From the NCBI GenBank assembly GCA_004802725.1, contig SGPM01000031.1, positions 62,001 through 126,000 of the forward strand: a stretch of DNA of 64,000 nucleotides, read 5' to 3'. The notes beneath the pieces are model-generated. The model ran no database searches. It was given only the letters and a program-made list of their open reading frames with translations, and was not told where the DNA came from. Made by a program: the position numbers and the translations under genes. This DNA is from Antrodiella citrinella (taxonomy: Eukaryota > Basidiomycota > Agaricomycetes > Polyporales > Steccherinaceae). Of the stretch, positions 1 to 12,600 are shown one piece after another. Position 1 is the first letter of the stretch; every line of letters begins with the position of its first letter.

Positions 1-363
1 AGTCAAGAGAGCAACATATCGTCGTCAGATGATGATGATGGCACACCTCCGCTGTTTGACCACTGGAATCAATTTTCATTCCTGGATTTGAAACTGATGC
101 AGTACACAAGTATACGTTAACATCCCATGAGCATAACCCACCGATATCCAACTACAGCATTTGAGCATTATTGTATCGCATTAAGCAGGTCGTGTATCAA
201 TCCGTAGCAATCTGGAGGGCCCAAAAAACGCATCAGCACTGCATCTCGAAGAATCGAAGTCGACGTCGAACCCCAGAAGTAGAATCGGAGGAACGAGAAG
301 ATGCGATTGCCCAACTTACCTCATTACAACAGAAACGCAAGAATCAGCATAGCACAGCACACC

Positions 364-2868
364 TCAAGCATCCTTGATACCCTTCTCCAGCTCCTGCAGC
401 CCCTCATCGAACTCCCAGAACGCCTTCTCCCCACCCGACATAACCCGCGCCCCATCGGCCTTCCCACTACCACCACCCACGTGATGCTTCTCTTCTTCTA
501 CCGCCTTCGCGACTTCCGCGACCCCCAGCGACTTGAGGTACTCCTTCTTCACTACCGTCTCCAACCGCTCGGCCTCTTTCTCCTCTTTGCTTCCTTTCCA
601 GAGAAGACGTTCGAGAACATGTCGTACGAGTACACGTACGATCATGTACCCGTGTGACGCCGCTAAGGCGACGAGCATCGCGGTGAAGAGCAGGTCGCGT
701 GTGGAGGTATCTTGGTTGGCAAGGCGATGGTGTTTGTACGACAAAGAAGTGCCAAGAGGTTTGCAGTGGTCACTGGGACGGAAGAGATATACTAGGGCTG
801 AGTTTGTGAGAGCGGCGAGCCAGGTGAGGAAGGTGAGTGAGTCTAGCCACGGTCCTATGGTGTCGCTGCGAGAAGGTACCGGTCGTCTCGTGTGTACTGT
901 GATCTTGAACGCGTCTGACCGCAGTTCAAGCCAGTTGTTCAGAAGGGACATCACTACAAAGCATGATGTCAACAGATAGACACGCAGGAGATGTACTGGA
1001 ACTCACCTGGGGCAAGCGGCCAGATCGTCGACCACAGCGCGACATAGCCAAATTGCGTGACCATCTCGCTGTAATCCGCGAACAAGGTATACTCTGGTAG
1101 CGCCACCTCCCTACGCACCCTCTCCATAAACTCTCTCTCCTCCTTCCCATTCGCACTCTTCGCCACCTCGCTCTCACTCGCCTCATCCTCAAACATCACC
1201 CTCTTCTTCTTCGCACCTCCGTTGGTCGACCCGCCCGCAGGGGGCGCGAACGACAGCCCCTTTCCATTCCGGAAGTTCTCCACTGCACGCAACACAAACG
1301 GAAGCCCGACCTCCAAAAATGTGTCCACAACCTGGTTCGTGACGGTGAACGCGAACATCTGATCCTGGAGACGCGACGAGTTGAGTTTGCTGCGCGCATT
1401 AACACCGTCTGTCTCCCAGAATCCTCGAGCGGTCTGATGGTGGATCTCCGCCCCGATCGAGTCGTCTACTTTGCTTGCTGTGGCAGCTACAACCCGTGCA
1501 GTGGGTCCAGAGCCGAACGTCGATAGGACGGATGTCGACCAGCTTTTCGAGGGTGATCGGTGGAATAAGTACGTTTGTACGAAGGACATAACTTCTTCTC
1601 CGAAGGGGACGTAAATGAAGGCGGACAACGCTAGACCGAGGTAAGCCACAATAGCGGATAGAGCGAATGTCTTGATCGTTAGGGATGCGTCATGTGTGGA
1701 TTGGTGTCCGTGGTTCTCCCAGTTGGTGAGACGGACGGCGTAAGTATGATAGACACCGAGCAAACGAGGAATTAGAGCCGTAAATAGTACGGTAGGAGTG
1801 AACCCCTACAAATGTATTCAGTACGTCTTCGCTAGATGTAAAATGAAAAGTTACACACCACAAGACGATTCCCGGGGCCCTTGTAAAGTTGTGTTACGAA
1901 AGCCTCGAAGACAAAGATTCCGGTGAGAAGGACAGCGAGTACACCGGCAAAGAGAAGAATGACGGGCAGACTGGCTACCATCCTCATGTCGCGTCTCCAC
2001 CACGGGATGGCGACATAATGAGCCCTGCGCTTCTCGACGCGGAATGAGCCCCTCGTGCCCCAGCGAACAGAGAGGACCCGTTGCTTGATACGCCACCACT
2101 CCACAAACACGATAGACCACAACACGACGAGGCTTGAATATATAGGAGAATACTGTTTAGCGAAGAAGTAGAAGAACACACCGGCGAGAGAGATAAATAT
2201 GAGAGATTTCGTGTAGGCGGATAAGAATGCAAAGTAGAGTGCAACGGACTCGCCGAATTGCTCCTTGAGCTTGTCGAATTCGGGGAATCCGAGCTGCCGA
2301 GTCGTCCATGAGTGGATCCATGTGTCGTTGAAGAGATGGTCATGTAGAGCCATGATAGACTCGACTCGATCCCATTGCTTAGATAGAGGATATAGTCCGA
2401 GGCCACCGTCTTCTTCGGTGGCGGTGACATACGAGTGGATCAAGCGCAGGTGATCGGCTGGGCACAGAGGCGTACTCTCAAGGTCATCACCCCCGATAGA
2501 ATGTTTGGAGGGAAGCCCAGATAGAAAGTCCGTGTGGCTGCAATGATATTAAGTATCCAATTCCGAGAGAAGATTGTAGGAACTCACCGTTCTCTTTGTG
2601 CCAACCTCTTCAGCAACGTCGGAGGGCAGGACACTAGTACCAGTAACTGGCCCTCGCGTTCGCCTCGTTTCCCCACAGCCCTCAATCCACCCGTCCTCAG
2701 CGTATCCAACAGAATCCTGTACTGCTTATCCGCCGCTTGAATATTCTGTCGGGCTTGGGCCTTTGAGTAGACTTTCCCCGCCGCAGAGCGGAACACGACG
2801 ACGAGGTCGACTGTGGGCGCCATGCCACTGATAGGAGGACTGGGACTATCAGGGACTGGTTCAGACAT
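364..2868 (-). CDS. Anoctamin/TMEM16-family membrane protein (Ist2-like)
   Basis: Probable fungal TMEM16 protein: a lipid scramblase/ion channel or ER-plasma-membrane tether. Four main coding blocks are joined by short introns; exon 1 runs 2868-2588 (donor near 2587) and exon 2 from about 2537 to 1859. Exon 1 starts MSEPVPDSP and gives a soluble alpha/beta-like N-terminal domain. Exon 2 carries the family signature YVTATEEDGGLGLYP followed by hydrophobic helices such as SLIFISLAGVFFYFFA and VASLPVILLFAGVLAVLLTG. Later exons contain further membrane helices, the stretch TNQVVDTFLEVGLPFVLRAV and a charged C-terminal tail. The total of roughly 750 residues fits fungal homologues. The family call rests on the pre-TM1 signature and the multi-helix layout; whether it scrambles lipids or conducts ions cannot be read from the sequence. 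The next gene upstream (BUD20) is on the same strand. Confidence 0.82.
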
Positions 2869-3494
2869 GATGATAAGAAAGAAGAAATATTGGAATGTGT
2901 ACCTCTTTCGCCGGGTATTATACTCTGCGCCCCCCGAGCGTCGGAGCTAAGTCGCCAACTATGACTTCACAGGGGCGAGTCAAAAGTTAGATCGGCGGAT
3001 GTTCCAAGACAACGTCTATAGCGTCTTGAGATAACGGAGACTTCCAGAGAGATGAAGGGTATGTAGGAGAGGTGAAGATGAAGGTGACACTGCTGCAGCA
3101 GCACTGCTCAGCTCCGAGTCACTGCTATGATCAGAATCATTTATTAGACGCTCGTAAGCTACTTCTCAGTACAGTACTGAGACTCGGCAAGGTAGGTACA
3201 AGTCATATCCACCTCATTCACAGATTATTGTCGGACAATCGATGGTAACACGAAAGGACTGGATATGTACGCACGGGCTTTTTCTGTCTATTTTGATAGA
3301 GGCAGCAAGTCTCAGTTTACTGCATGAAGCGGCCTCTTGATCAGAGCCACCAGTACCAGTAGAGATCTGTCCGACTTCTCAATCAAGACTGGATTGTGCA
3401 AGGAACAGCGGAGTGGCTGAGCGTGCCTCACCAGGCCATCTATCATACAGCAGGGAAAACAAGAAATAAATTAGCGTATGAATCGAGCGTGTCC
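2869..3494. other. Intergenic, upstream of the anoctamin gene and downstream of BUD20
   Basis: About 625 bp without a supported gene. It should hold the anoctamin promoter and the BUD20 3' UTR. Small CTG/CAG-rich patches occur near 3090-3120. I see no TATA box or repeat that I would defend. Confidence 0.5.
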
Positions 3495-4056
3495 TCAAAC
3501 AATCATATCCCTCTCCGCCTCTGGTTCCAAAGGTAGCAGCGCCGTCGGCCGTCTCTCCTCTCTACCTAAACCTGCAGCACGTTCAGCCTCTTCGATCGTG
3601 TATGCCGGCTCTTTCAGAGCTTTGCACCGTCGTTTGTGTAGTTTACTCCGCCAATGTGATCGGAGTGCAACGTCAGTTTCACAGTATCTATAGAGGTTGA
3701 CGATCTTAGCAAAGAAAACTACGAAAGAGATATATGCTTACTTTGCGCATTCTACACAGTAGTGCTGTGCCAATCCTGGCTTTTCGTAGTCCAGTGCTTG
3801 TGCCTCCAATGCAGCACGGTTCTGGAATCCGCACAAGATCAGCGGTCGTCCAGGGAGCAACAAAGTTGCCATGTACGCACTTTGGGGTCCAAATCAATCA
3901 TCTGAATCTGGTCCAAATCCCTCGTTCTTGCCTATGCAGATAAAGATGAATTTTTAAGCACCAGGTACCCACAAACGTAAGGCTCACCCTTGTACGGGCT
4001 GCTCGGTGAACATCTCGTTGAGCATGATGTGTTCTTGAGCGGCGAAGACGTCCCAT
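3495..4056 (-). CDS. BUD20: C2H2 zinc-finger ribosome export factor Bud20 (ZNF593 family)
   Basis: Shuttling factor for pre-60S ribosomal subunits. Four exons are needed. Exon 1 (from 4056) gives MGRLRRSRTHHAQRD, a basic N-terminus. Exon 2 gives RTRDLDQIQMIDLDPK. Exon 3 gives NRAALEAQALDYEKPGLAQH followed by YCVECAK. Exon 4 completes the finger and ends in IEEAERAAGLGREERRPTAL and ERDMIV. The finger is C-x2-C-x12-H-x5-H with the family hallmark HWRSKLHKRRCKALKEPAYT. The RTRDLDQI motif and the AYTIEEAERAAG tail are diagnostic for Bud20/ZNF593. The spliced protein is about 130 residues, normal for the family. No single reading frame covers it, so it is easily missed by an ORF search. It is divergent from APN2, with only about 215 bp between start codons. 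Confidence 0.92.
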
Positions 4057-4270
4057 CTCTAGTCTTGTTAGGTATCAAGATGTTTAGTTGTGGATGGTAG
4101 ATGTGGGTGGGTTTTTCGAGGAGAACGTGACTCCAGGAACTTGAAGAGAATTTAAAAACAAATTCTGCTTACATAAGCGCTCCTCATGAAGTTCCCGAAT
4201 CTCGGCGTCTACACTCAGCCTCCGTCCTTGGCTTTCATGCACGCTCAGGGCACTTCATCTTGGATAGAGC
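4057..4270. promoter_or_regulatory. Compact divergent promoter BUD20/APN2
   Basis: The two start codons face away from each other across about 214 bp, so both promoters must share this stretch. An ATG near 4188 opens an upstream frame that overlaps the APN2 start out of frame; it matters only if transcription starts before it. No clear TATA box is visible. Confidence 0.5.
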
Positions 4271-6387
4271 ATGCGGATATTATCATGGAATATCGTGAGT
4301 CCACGCTGATACTCTTGAGAACGCGTTCTGAAACACGTCAGGTGTAGAACGGCATCCGCACGCTCCCCCAATATCATCCGTGAGAGCCGTGGTTTCCAGC
4401 CATTGCGATATTGTATTCACCTTGAACATATCTGAGCAGATGGAACTCGTTTAAGAATTGTGCAGGAATATTAGAGGAGCTGCAGGCAGACATTATTTGT
4501 TTTCAAGGTGCGTATATCGCAAAAGTCACGCGTAGTGACCTCACGCGCTCATGTCTATCTCGAAGAAATGAAGTCGTCCAGGTCTGGTCTACCTCGCGAT
4601 GTGGCCTTACCTGACAACTTTGATTCGTTCTTCTCTTTCCCGACCACGAAAGGAGGGTATAGTGGTGTAGCTGTGTACACCGACTCTCGGAAGGTGGTCC
4701 CATTGAAAGCCGAGGAAGGTATTTCCGGAAGGCTGCAACCCAAACCATCGTTATCTGCCGCAGAGCGTGTCTCGCTCTCCTATCCATCTATCGACGATAT
4801 TGACGCGTACCCAGACGAAGAAGGCAACGTACCGGCCTCGTTCGACGCGCTTGACGCCGAAGGACGCGGACTCGTCGTTGACTTTGGGTTATTCGTACTC
4901 ATAAACGTATATTGCCCAAACGAGACCTCGGATGCACGGACTTCGTTCAAGATGAACTATCACCTGTTGGTGGAAGAGCGTGTCAAGCAGTTGATGAGGG
5001 AAGGTCGTGAGGTCATCGTTCTGGGTGACATGAATATCTGCGCTACCCCTATGGACCATTGCGATGGACATCTCCCGAGTAATACGAGCAACTTTTGGGA
5101 ACATCCCGCTAGAGCTTGGTTCCATAAATGGCTTGATCCACTCGGTCCTATGACTGATGTGGTTCGCACTTACTGGCCCGACCGCAAGGGTCTGTACACA
5201 TGTAGGTCTCGCATTGACCATCCAGTTGATTCATTCTCTTCATGATGTTGGTGCAGGCTGGAACCAAAAGATTTCCGCACGGGAATCAAATTACGGCACC
5301 CGAGTGGACTACATTCTTGTCACGAAAGGGCTTCTTCGTTGGATCAAGCACGGCGACATCCAGGCATCGCTCAAAGGCTCAGATCACTGTCCTATCTACA
5401 TCGACCTGAACGATGAAATCACTCTGGATTCTGGCGAGGTGGTGACACTTTGTAACGCCATGCAACAAGGGCCCGAGAAGCGGCAGCCTCCTCGCATTGC
5501 TGCAAACCATTGGGAGGAGTTTTCTGGGAAACAGACTTTGCTGTCGACGTTCTTTGGGAAAGGCGCTGTCGTCAAACCCAAACTCTCAGAGCGACGTCCG
5601 GGTGTTGAAACTCAGGCCCCTGATGTGACCAAGATATCCCTCGCCACGCCTTCTCCACCCGAGGCTGGTCCATCGCGATCCCCTAGTGCACCTTCAGCAC
5701 CGCCAGTCACCAAACCCATCAAACCCGACGCGTCACGGATTGTCCCTAACCCCACCAAGAAGCGTAAATCCGCAGATTCCGTTTCATCTTCGTCGAAGAA
5801 GCTGAAGAAACAAGAATCCGGTCAAGCTTCACTCTCGTCGTTCTTCTCCAAACCAAAACCATCCAAGTCGTCCAAAGATATCATCGATGTCGATGCTGAT
5901 GCTAGTGACGGCTTGAACGATGATGAAACTACTCTCAGCCAGATGGAGGCGGATTACCGACTAGCTTTGGAGCTGTCAGCGTCGGCGAACGACGATGCGA
6001 CGGCATCGCCTTCCTCATCCCGGCCGTCGTCACAGAGCAAGGCTGCGTGGTCGACGTTGTTCACGCCCATTCAACCGCCAAAGTGCACAATACATAGCGA
6101 GCCGACGAAGAAATTCACGGTGAACAAAACGGGTCCGAATAAAGGTCGGACGTTCTATTTGTGCTCGAGGTATGTATTGTTCTAAGTTTTGTCGTGAAAT
6201 CAGTTTGCTGATGTAACTGTGTAGACCTGTTGGACCGGGATGGGACAAGGGCAAGTCCGAACGCCTGCGCGATGAAGTGGACCATCGTTATCGGTGCAAC
6301 TACTTCAAGTGGGCGAGTGACGTGAAACGCGATGCTGGGAATACCAACACCGTTTCAGAGGGCAACGTCACCTACATTGGCAATTAG
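4271..6387 (+). CDS. APN2: AP endonuclease 2 (class II, exonuclease III fold) with GRF zinc finger
   Basis: Base-excision repair nuclease that cuts 5' of abasic sites and has 3' phosphodiesterase/exonuclease activity. Six exons: 4271-4294, 4348-4379, 4440-4507, 4566-5201, 5257-6169 and 6225-6387. The first four give MRILSWNI, NGIRTLPQYHP, WNSFKNCAGILEELQADIIC and FQEMK, a textbook N-terminus with the metal-binding Glu. Further catalytic motifs: INVYCPNE, VLGDMNICATPMDHCD, YGTRVDYIL and GSDHCPIYID. Two PCNA-interaction-like motifs follow in the disordered region, QTLLSTFF and QASLSSFF. The C-terminus is a zf-GRF domain (CTIHSEPTKKFTVNKTGPNK ... GRTFYLCSR, GPGWDKG, CNYFKW), a single-strand DNA-binding module typical of Apn2/APEX2. 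The start is fixed by the family N-terminus. Length about 600 residues, as expected. Confidence 0.95.
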
Positions 6388-6725
6388 GTTCCTTTGTGAC
6401 CTACTCATTCTTGTCGGCCATCCCTCGTTATTCGTCTCTCTGCTGTCGCCCTGTTGCATATTGTTGTCAGCCTCTACTGTTACATATCATTATCCCCTGT
6501 ATCATAGCACATTTCTTGGACTTATGTACTACTCATAGAGTATCGCTTGCGCACGCATCTCTAACCCAGTCAAAATCTGCGAAATAACGCGCAGTGTTCA
6601 CGATTGAACGCGGTCACGTGTGTCAGGTCAGGACGCGTCGAGCCACGTGTCGGACGCGACTGGGAATGGTTCGTTTTGGCCGACGGCGGCGCTGAGGAAC
6701 TGTTTTATTCCATCCGTCGCGTAAA
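6388..6725 (+). promoter_or_regulatory. APN2 3' flank and kinesin-14 promoter with ACGCGT and CACGTG motifs
   Basis: The stretch before the kinesin start contains ACGCGT at 6632-6637, matching the MluI cell-cycle box bound by MBF-type factors in fungi, and two CACGTG E-boxes at 6615-6620 and 6644-6649. An MCB site would suit a mitotic motor gene. These are short motifs and could occur by chance. Confidence 0.4.
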
Positions 6726-9296
6726 ATGTCCCGTTTACCACGCCCACACTCTTCTCCCGACCGTCATCCACCACCGACACTCTTGTACTCGTCGTTATCA
6801 GCACCGACGACCAGCATGAATAGCCTCAAGCGTAAGGCCGCACCAGAAGACACCGCCGACCAGCCCAGGAAGAGGCTCGCCCCCATACCGGAAAGCAAGC
6901 AACCACTGCAAGACTCGAAGATTGCAACCAATCTCGCGTTACCCAAACGAACGGGGCCGCCACTGCTCACACGACCTCGCGCACCTGAGTTGACTATTCC
7001 TAGGAGGACAACACGAGCGACAAGTGCACCACCCATACGACCACCCTCTGCCGGCGGGCGACCCATCGCTGGACCCTCACGACCTACAGCTGCCGCGAAG
7101 AGACCGATTGCTGGTCGTGTAGCGTCGGGTTCTGCTGCCGCGTCCAAACCGAATGGCCCGTTTGACTTCCAATTCCAGGCTCTCCAGGATCAAGTCTCCT
7201 CAATCGAGACGGCTCGTGCTAAAGATGCAGCCCGCCTTGCAGCAGACATGGAGTCGGAGCGCGCCAAGGTTGCAGAGTTGCAGTCCAACCACATGGCTCT
7301 GTCTCGTGAGCTCGCGACTGCCAAGTCTCAGGAGATCAACCAGCGTCGGGAGCTGGGTATCGCGAGTGATGAGATCGAACAACTGAAGCGACGACATCTG
7401 AACACTATTGCGGATATGGAGATGGACATGAATAGGAAGGATAGGAAGATCAGAGAGTTGGAGGAGGAGTTACGGAATTGCCAGGGAGACCTCGACAGGG
7501 AACGGGGTGCTGTCGCGACACTGAAGGCCACGGTCTCTCATCAGTCTACTGCCCATATCACTTTCACCACTCAGATTTCAGCCCTGCAAGCGCAGATAAC
7601 TGCACTTCAGTCAGCCCTCGATATTTCTTCCGGGCAGAAGACTCAACACGAGTATGACCTGGAGGCGGCCCACAAACGGATTGCGGAATTGAAGGAGGAG
7701 ACACTGCAAGGCGAAACTCTTCGACGCAAGCTACATAATATGGTACAGGAACTAAAGGTGTGTGCGCTGAGTTCCAACTCACTTTCGCAATACTCACTGT
7801 GACTTTAGGGTAACATCCGTGTCTTCTGTCGTGTAAGACCACTGCTCCCCTCCGACCTTACGCCCGGATCTATGTCGAAATCCTCCTCCTCCGGCAGTGG
7901 ATTTAGCACGCCCGAACCAGAAGACGAAAACAAACTCAAGGAGATTGCCAAGGCCGATATTGCGTACCCGGATAAGTTGGACCACCGAGAAATCGTTGTA
8001 AATTCGTCGAGTGAAAGCGCGATGGGTAGCGAGCGCAAGGACGAGTGGGCGTTCAGTTTCGATAAAGTAAGTTCTTTCGTTGTGCTGAAGAAACATATTT
8101 TGATCTCGTTTGCAGGTGTTTGAACCCGACTCTACGCAAGCTGAGGTCTTCGAAGAGGTATCTCAGCTCGCCCAGAGTTGTACCGACGGGTACAATGTTT
8201 GCGTCTTTGCCTACGGTCAGACAGGTTCTGGCAAATCATTCACTATGGAGGGTGGATCAGTATGTGCTACAGTCTCGTCTGTAATTACGTCAGTCATGCT
8301 GACTAGTTGTACAGACAGATTCAACTGCTGGCATGATCCCGAGGGCTGTTGAGCAAGTCTTCCGTGTCGCTGAAGAGATGAAGGCCAAGGGATGGGATTA
8401 TACCTTGGAAGGGCAGATGCTTGAGATTGTAAGTCGGTTGCCAGATTTGCCTGTCCATGTCCTCACTGCACACCTGCATTAGTACAACGAAACGATCAAC
8501 GACCTCCTCGGGAAAGGAGAATTCGACAAGAAGAAGCACGAAATTAAACACGACAAGACAGGCCGCACAACGGTCACAGACGTGAACGTTATTCCCCTCT
8601 CCTCATCGCACCAAGTCCGCACCCTTCTCTCCTTGGCGCAATCCCGGCGGACCGTTGCTGCCACGCTCATGAACGAGCGTTCGTCTCGCTCCCACTCCGT
8701 CTTCACGCTGCGGATACGTGGAACGAATCGCATGACGGGCGAGACGTGTGAGGGGAGCTTGAACCTCGTCGACTTGGCGGGAAGCGAGCGGTTGGAGAAG
8801 AGCGGAGCTGGGAACGATAAGGATCGGTTGCGGGAGACGCAGAGTATCAATCGGAGCTTGAGTGCGTTGGGGGATGTGATCGCTGCTTTGGGAGAGAAGG
8901 GGGAAGGCAAAGGGGATAAGCATATTCCGTATAGGAACTCCAAGGTACGACGTTTCCAGTTAAATTCATACGAAACGCATCCAACTAACGGACTATTGTG
9001 CCTAGCTTACCTATCTGCTGCAGAATTCGCTGAGCGGGAACTCTAAGACGCTAGTAAGTCTTATCTGAACAAAGTTACTCGTGCTGCTGCTGACACTGCC
9101 CTACCTAGATGGTCTTGAATTTGTCTCCCTTGGCATCGCACCTCAATGAGTCACTGTGCTCACTTCGGTTCGCCACAAAGGTCAGCTTGACGTTGCCCTC
9201 TTATTTCTCATCATACTAATATTATTGCTTGTTATACAGGTCAATAACACAACGATCGGTACTGCGAAGAAACAAGGTCGTGCAGCAACCGCCTAG
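6726..9296 (+). CDS. C-terminal motor kinesin (kinesin-14, Kar3/KlpA/HSET type)
   Basis: Minus-end-directed microtubule motor for spindle and nuclear movements. Exon 1 (6726-7757) encodes a basic, Pro-rich tail, then a long coiled coil (about residues 140-340), then the kinesin-14 neck [20 protein letters not shown], completed across the first intron. The motor follows in short exons: [17 protein letters not shown] (P-loop), [23 protein letters not shown] (switch I) and [19 protein letters not shown] (switch II). The protein ends just after [18 protein letters not shown], as expected for a C-terminal motor. The P-loop reads GKS where most kinesins have GKT, a conservative change. The start could instead be the ATG at 6816 ([12 protein letters not shown]), which follows a Pro/Ser-rich leader. 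Exon limits in the motor come from splice signals and frame. Confidence 0.93.
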
Positions 9297-9673
9297 GTTG
9301 TGACAATATTTCTTTCATCGTTCTTTCTTGTTCTTGAGTTGCATGCATGCACGCCACTTCGCTTTCATTTTTTGCATCCTTGTAGCATTGTAGTTCGAGC
9401 ATTTTTCATTACTTATTTTGTTTGCCGCGTACAAATTTCAATCAAAGTTCAGTTGATGGATTCGTGAGTGAGGAAAATGCCTGGACTCAAGGCTTGAAAG
9501 CTTGACCTGCTGTCCCTCCAAATATATTACAGCGCTGTTGTACAAGGATACCTTGTGGTCATACTAATACCTGAGAGAACTATCTATTCATTGTGTAGCA
9601 AGCAACGAAGGAGAAACCGATCTCGTTTGTACGCGCGCCGGTTTGTCAACGTCTCGTCCCCCGAGTCTCGATC
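9297..9673. other. Convergent 3' flanks
   Basis: About 380 bp between two genes that end toward each other. AT-rich stretches near 9370-9430 suit poly(A) regions. I see no gene. Confidence 0.5.
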
Positions 9674-12600
9674 TCAATTTCTGAAACCACTGGAGTCACT
9701 GGAGTCCGACCCAAAGTCAATGGACGACGAGGAGTCGGAGTCGACTGACTCATTTTCTCGCCGATGCCATCTACCTTCTGGTTCAAGACGGATATCTGCT
9801 GCGAGTGCATCCAGCTTTCTCTCCGCCGCGCCAGCGAAAATATGTTGTGAGTCAGTCAAGTCTGTCGGATCGTCTATTCCAGGTCTGCATCGGACCAAAG
9901 GATGCGTAAAGAAGTGTTGCTTGAGCCTCTGTGTTTCGTCCAGGGGTAAGTTTCGGGCTGTGCAGTCGAGACAGTAGAAGGTATCATCTACGCAAAGTCC
10001 CTTGAGATTCATCTTCAAGATGCCATTCTGCGATATAAATGCGTACCCTGATTGTAGCCATAGTAGAGATTGAGTTGCAGCGGTCGATAAGGCCTAGTGC
10101 ACGATGCGCACAGCAACAAGTATCGACTTTCACATCCATCGCAGACAAAATAACCTACGGTGCAGCATAAGCTTCTTTGGACATTGGTTGAAGATGTGAG
10201 AAACGACAAATCNCCTTCGCACGTCACACAATACCAACAAGACTCCTCAANAAGCGACGCATCACAGAGAACACACGTCGTAATTCGGTCGGTGACGCCA
10301 GTCGCGCCGCTCGTATCATAGAGCTACGACCTCGCCATCTGCAGGGCCTGTAAAGTAGATCCATAGAGCACGGGAAGGTCCGTCCACCCGAGCGCCACAC
10401 GTAGTTGCAAGACATTGTGCGTAGGTTGGTGTGTTGTTAGTCCTCCAGCGCGAGGAATGACTTTCTCAAAGCATTTGTCCAAAGAACAGCATTCCAGGAC
10501 TTGCGNGAATCTGGATGAAGGGTCAACACAGTCCAAGCAAATTTGACGAATCGACTTCCTTCAAAGTCGGATCGTTCGCAACCGGCGCAGATGGAGTAAC
10601 TAGACAGGGTGACATCGGATCTTACATCTAAGACAATGAGACAGCAGTACATACTTGTGTTTCACGATTGCTTTTGGCTCGGAAGAAGGCTGCCCCCCTT
10701 CCTCATACTGNAGCAATACTTCATAATCTAGCAGTTGTGCCTTCCCATTGAGCGTTTCTTTAGACATATAACGCGTTCGGTGCTGNAATTGGGCATGTAC
10801 GCCAGGATCACGTAGTCTGGTCAAGGACCACAGGTCGCTGTTGTCGTGCATGAAAGAAAACTGTGATGCATAAACCAACAATGCATCAGTCCACTGAGNT
10901 GCAACCGACGGATATGCCTTACAAGTCCACCTGCAAACGTTTTGAACTTTGCGCCGGGATCCAGCTCTCTCTGGATGAACGATACTGCGATGAAAGCGGG
11001 ACAAAGATCAGGGACTACGAGTAACCTAGCAGTGCGGACTCGGNACTCACTTGTGAGGTCTTTCACACGATTCTTTATGGCCGCGTNNAGCACACGCAGA
11101 NTATTCCGCGCATCCATAAGCTCGTATTGAGACAAAATATGGTCTTGTGCCGCTTTGAATANCTGANAATGTCTCCGAAGGAGAAGATATAGTATCGCCA
11201 ACATGTGCTAGCAGGGGTCGGTAAATGATACTGCGAGACGTTGACAATAAGACCATANACCGTCTCGCTCCTCCCAGTGCCAGTAATGACTTGCAAAACA
11301 TCCAGGGNATCGATACTGAAGTGAATCTGGTCCAACTTCTGCTGCAGCCTCTTCTCTTCATGGTCTATGAAAGGCTGGAACTTATTCAGGATGTCTGGCC
11401 TGGTGAACTCTGGTTNTTGAAGTGAAAATGTGAGCTCCGCCACCATGAAGCACAAAATGGCCAGATAACGGCCAGAAGNCAGACGGNTTTCGGAGAGAAG
11501 ATATGGAATCATGGCAGACATCTGAATGACGAGCTCGTGGATCTTCTTTCGATAGTCGTCTGCAGCGAGCTGCCATCCTAATAGTTCCTCCATAAGCGCA
11601 CGGAATCGTAATCTATNGAATAATTCACATACCAACGGCCCAGTATGCAATCCAGTGAGGCANGCTACATCATGACTTGATCAAATACGCCGCGTGAATA
11701 GTAGGTGTGAATTCGGGCTCACCTCCATGATAATTTGTCAGGGCAGCCATTNGTGAAGCTGTTGAGCTCTGCTATGGTGATGTATCCCCGAAGAANCCGC
11801 ATCTAACACTTCCGATATTGGTCGAAGCCAGGCCATATCTATATACTTCAAAGCCCATGTGTCANCCANGTTGAACTCCGTTATGAACTTCTCGCGGAAA
11901 TGATCCCGGAGAGTTGTGACGAATCGATTGGCTTTTACNTTCCGTTTCCATTGCNGTGTAGACAGAGAGGTNACTATCAGAGGCGGCGATCATATCAGCT
12001 CGAATAGTACCAGACCCACCATTTCTTTCCATATTTCCTGCATNACCTACATCAAATGTGATTAGATTCCTGAGCATAATGTAGGATCGTGACAAAGTAC
12101 CGGATCCTTCACTAAGACATATGGGCCATCTTTCAGGGCATTCATGACCTCTTTCCNCACTGCGTTCATGCTTCCTATCAATGTCTCCTGCATTTNCTGG
12201 AGNGCGGATGACAACTCCCGNGAACGCAAACCGAATTTGCGCTGAAATGTTTTCAAATTTCTTGTACCAGCTCCTCTGGGTCCTTGGTAATCATACTCGC
12301 ACTGGTTTCCAAAGTCAAAGTGGGCTCGTGGGCACAGTTTTGCTCAGTTACACTGAGGATATCATATGTTTCCAGGAACGACGCAATCCTATCCACGAGT
12401 CGAATAAGCGGATGTTCGCAGTTGAGAGGAAAACACACCCACCTCTCCTCTATGGAGGTCACAACTGTGAAGGTGCTCAGTGTGATGACTCGAATGAGCT
12501 CTTCCTGTCGTTCAGAGAAAGCTTGCAGGAAACGCGAGAGCTTTGTCTTCCATTTGATCGCTTTGGTCCATTTCGCTACGCGTCCCTGCTTGACATACGC

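Noticed and set aside
3380..3440. Possible tRNA near a GGAGTGGCTGAGC stretch
   Set aside because: It resembles a D-arm, but no acceptor-stem pairing, anticodon stem or T-loop could be placed around it.
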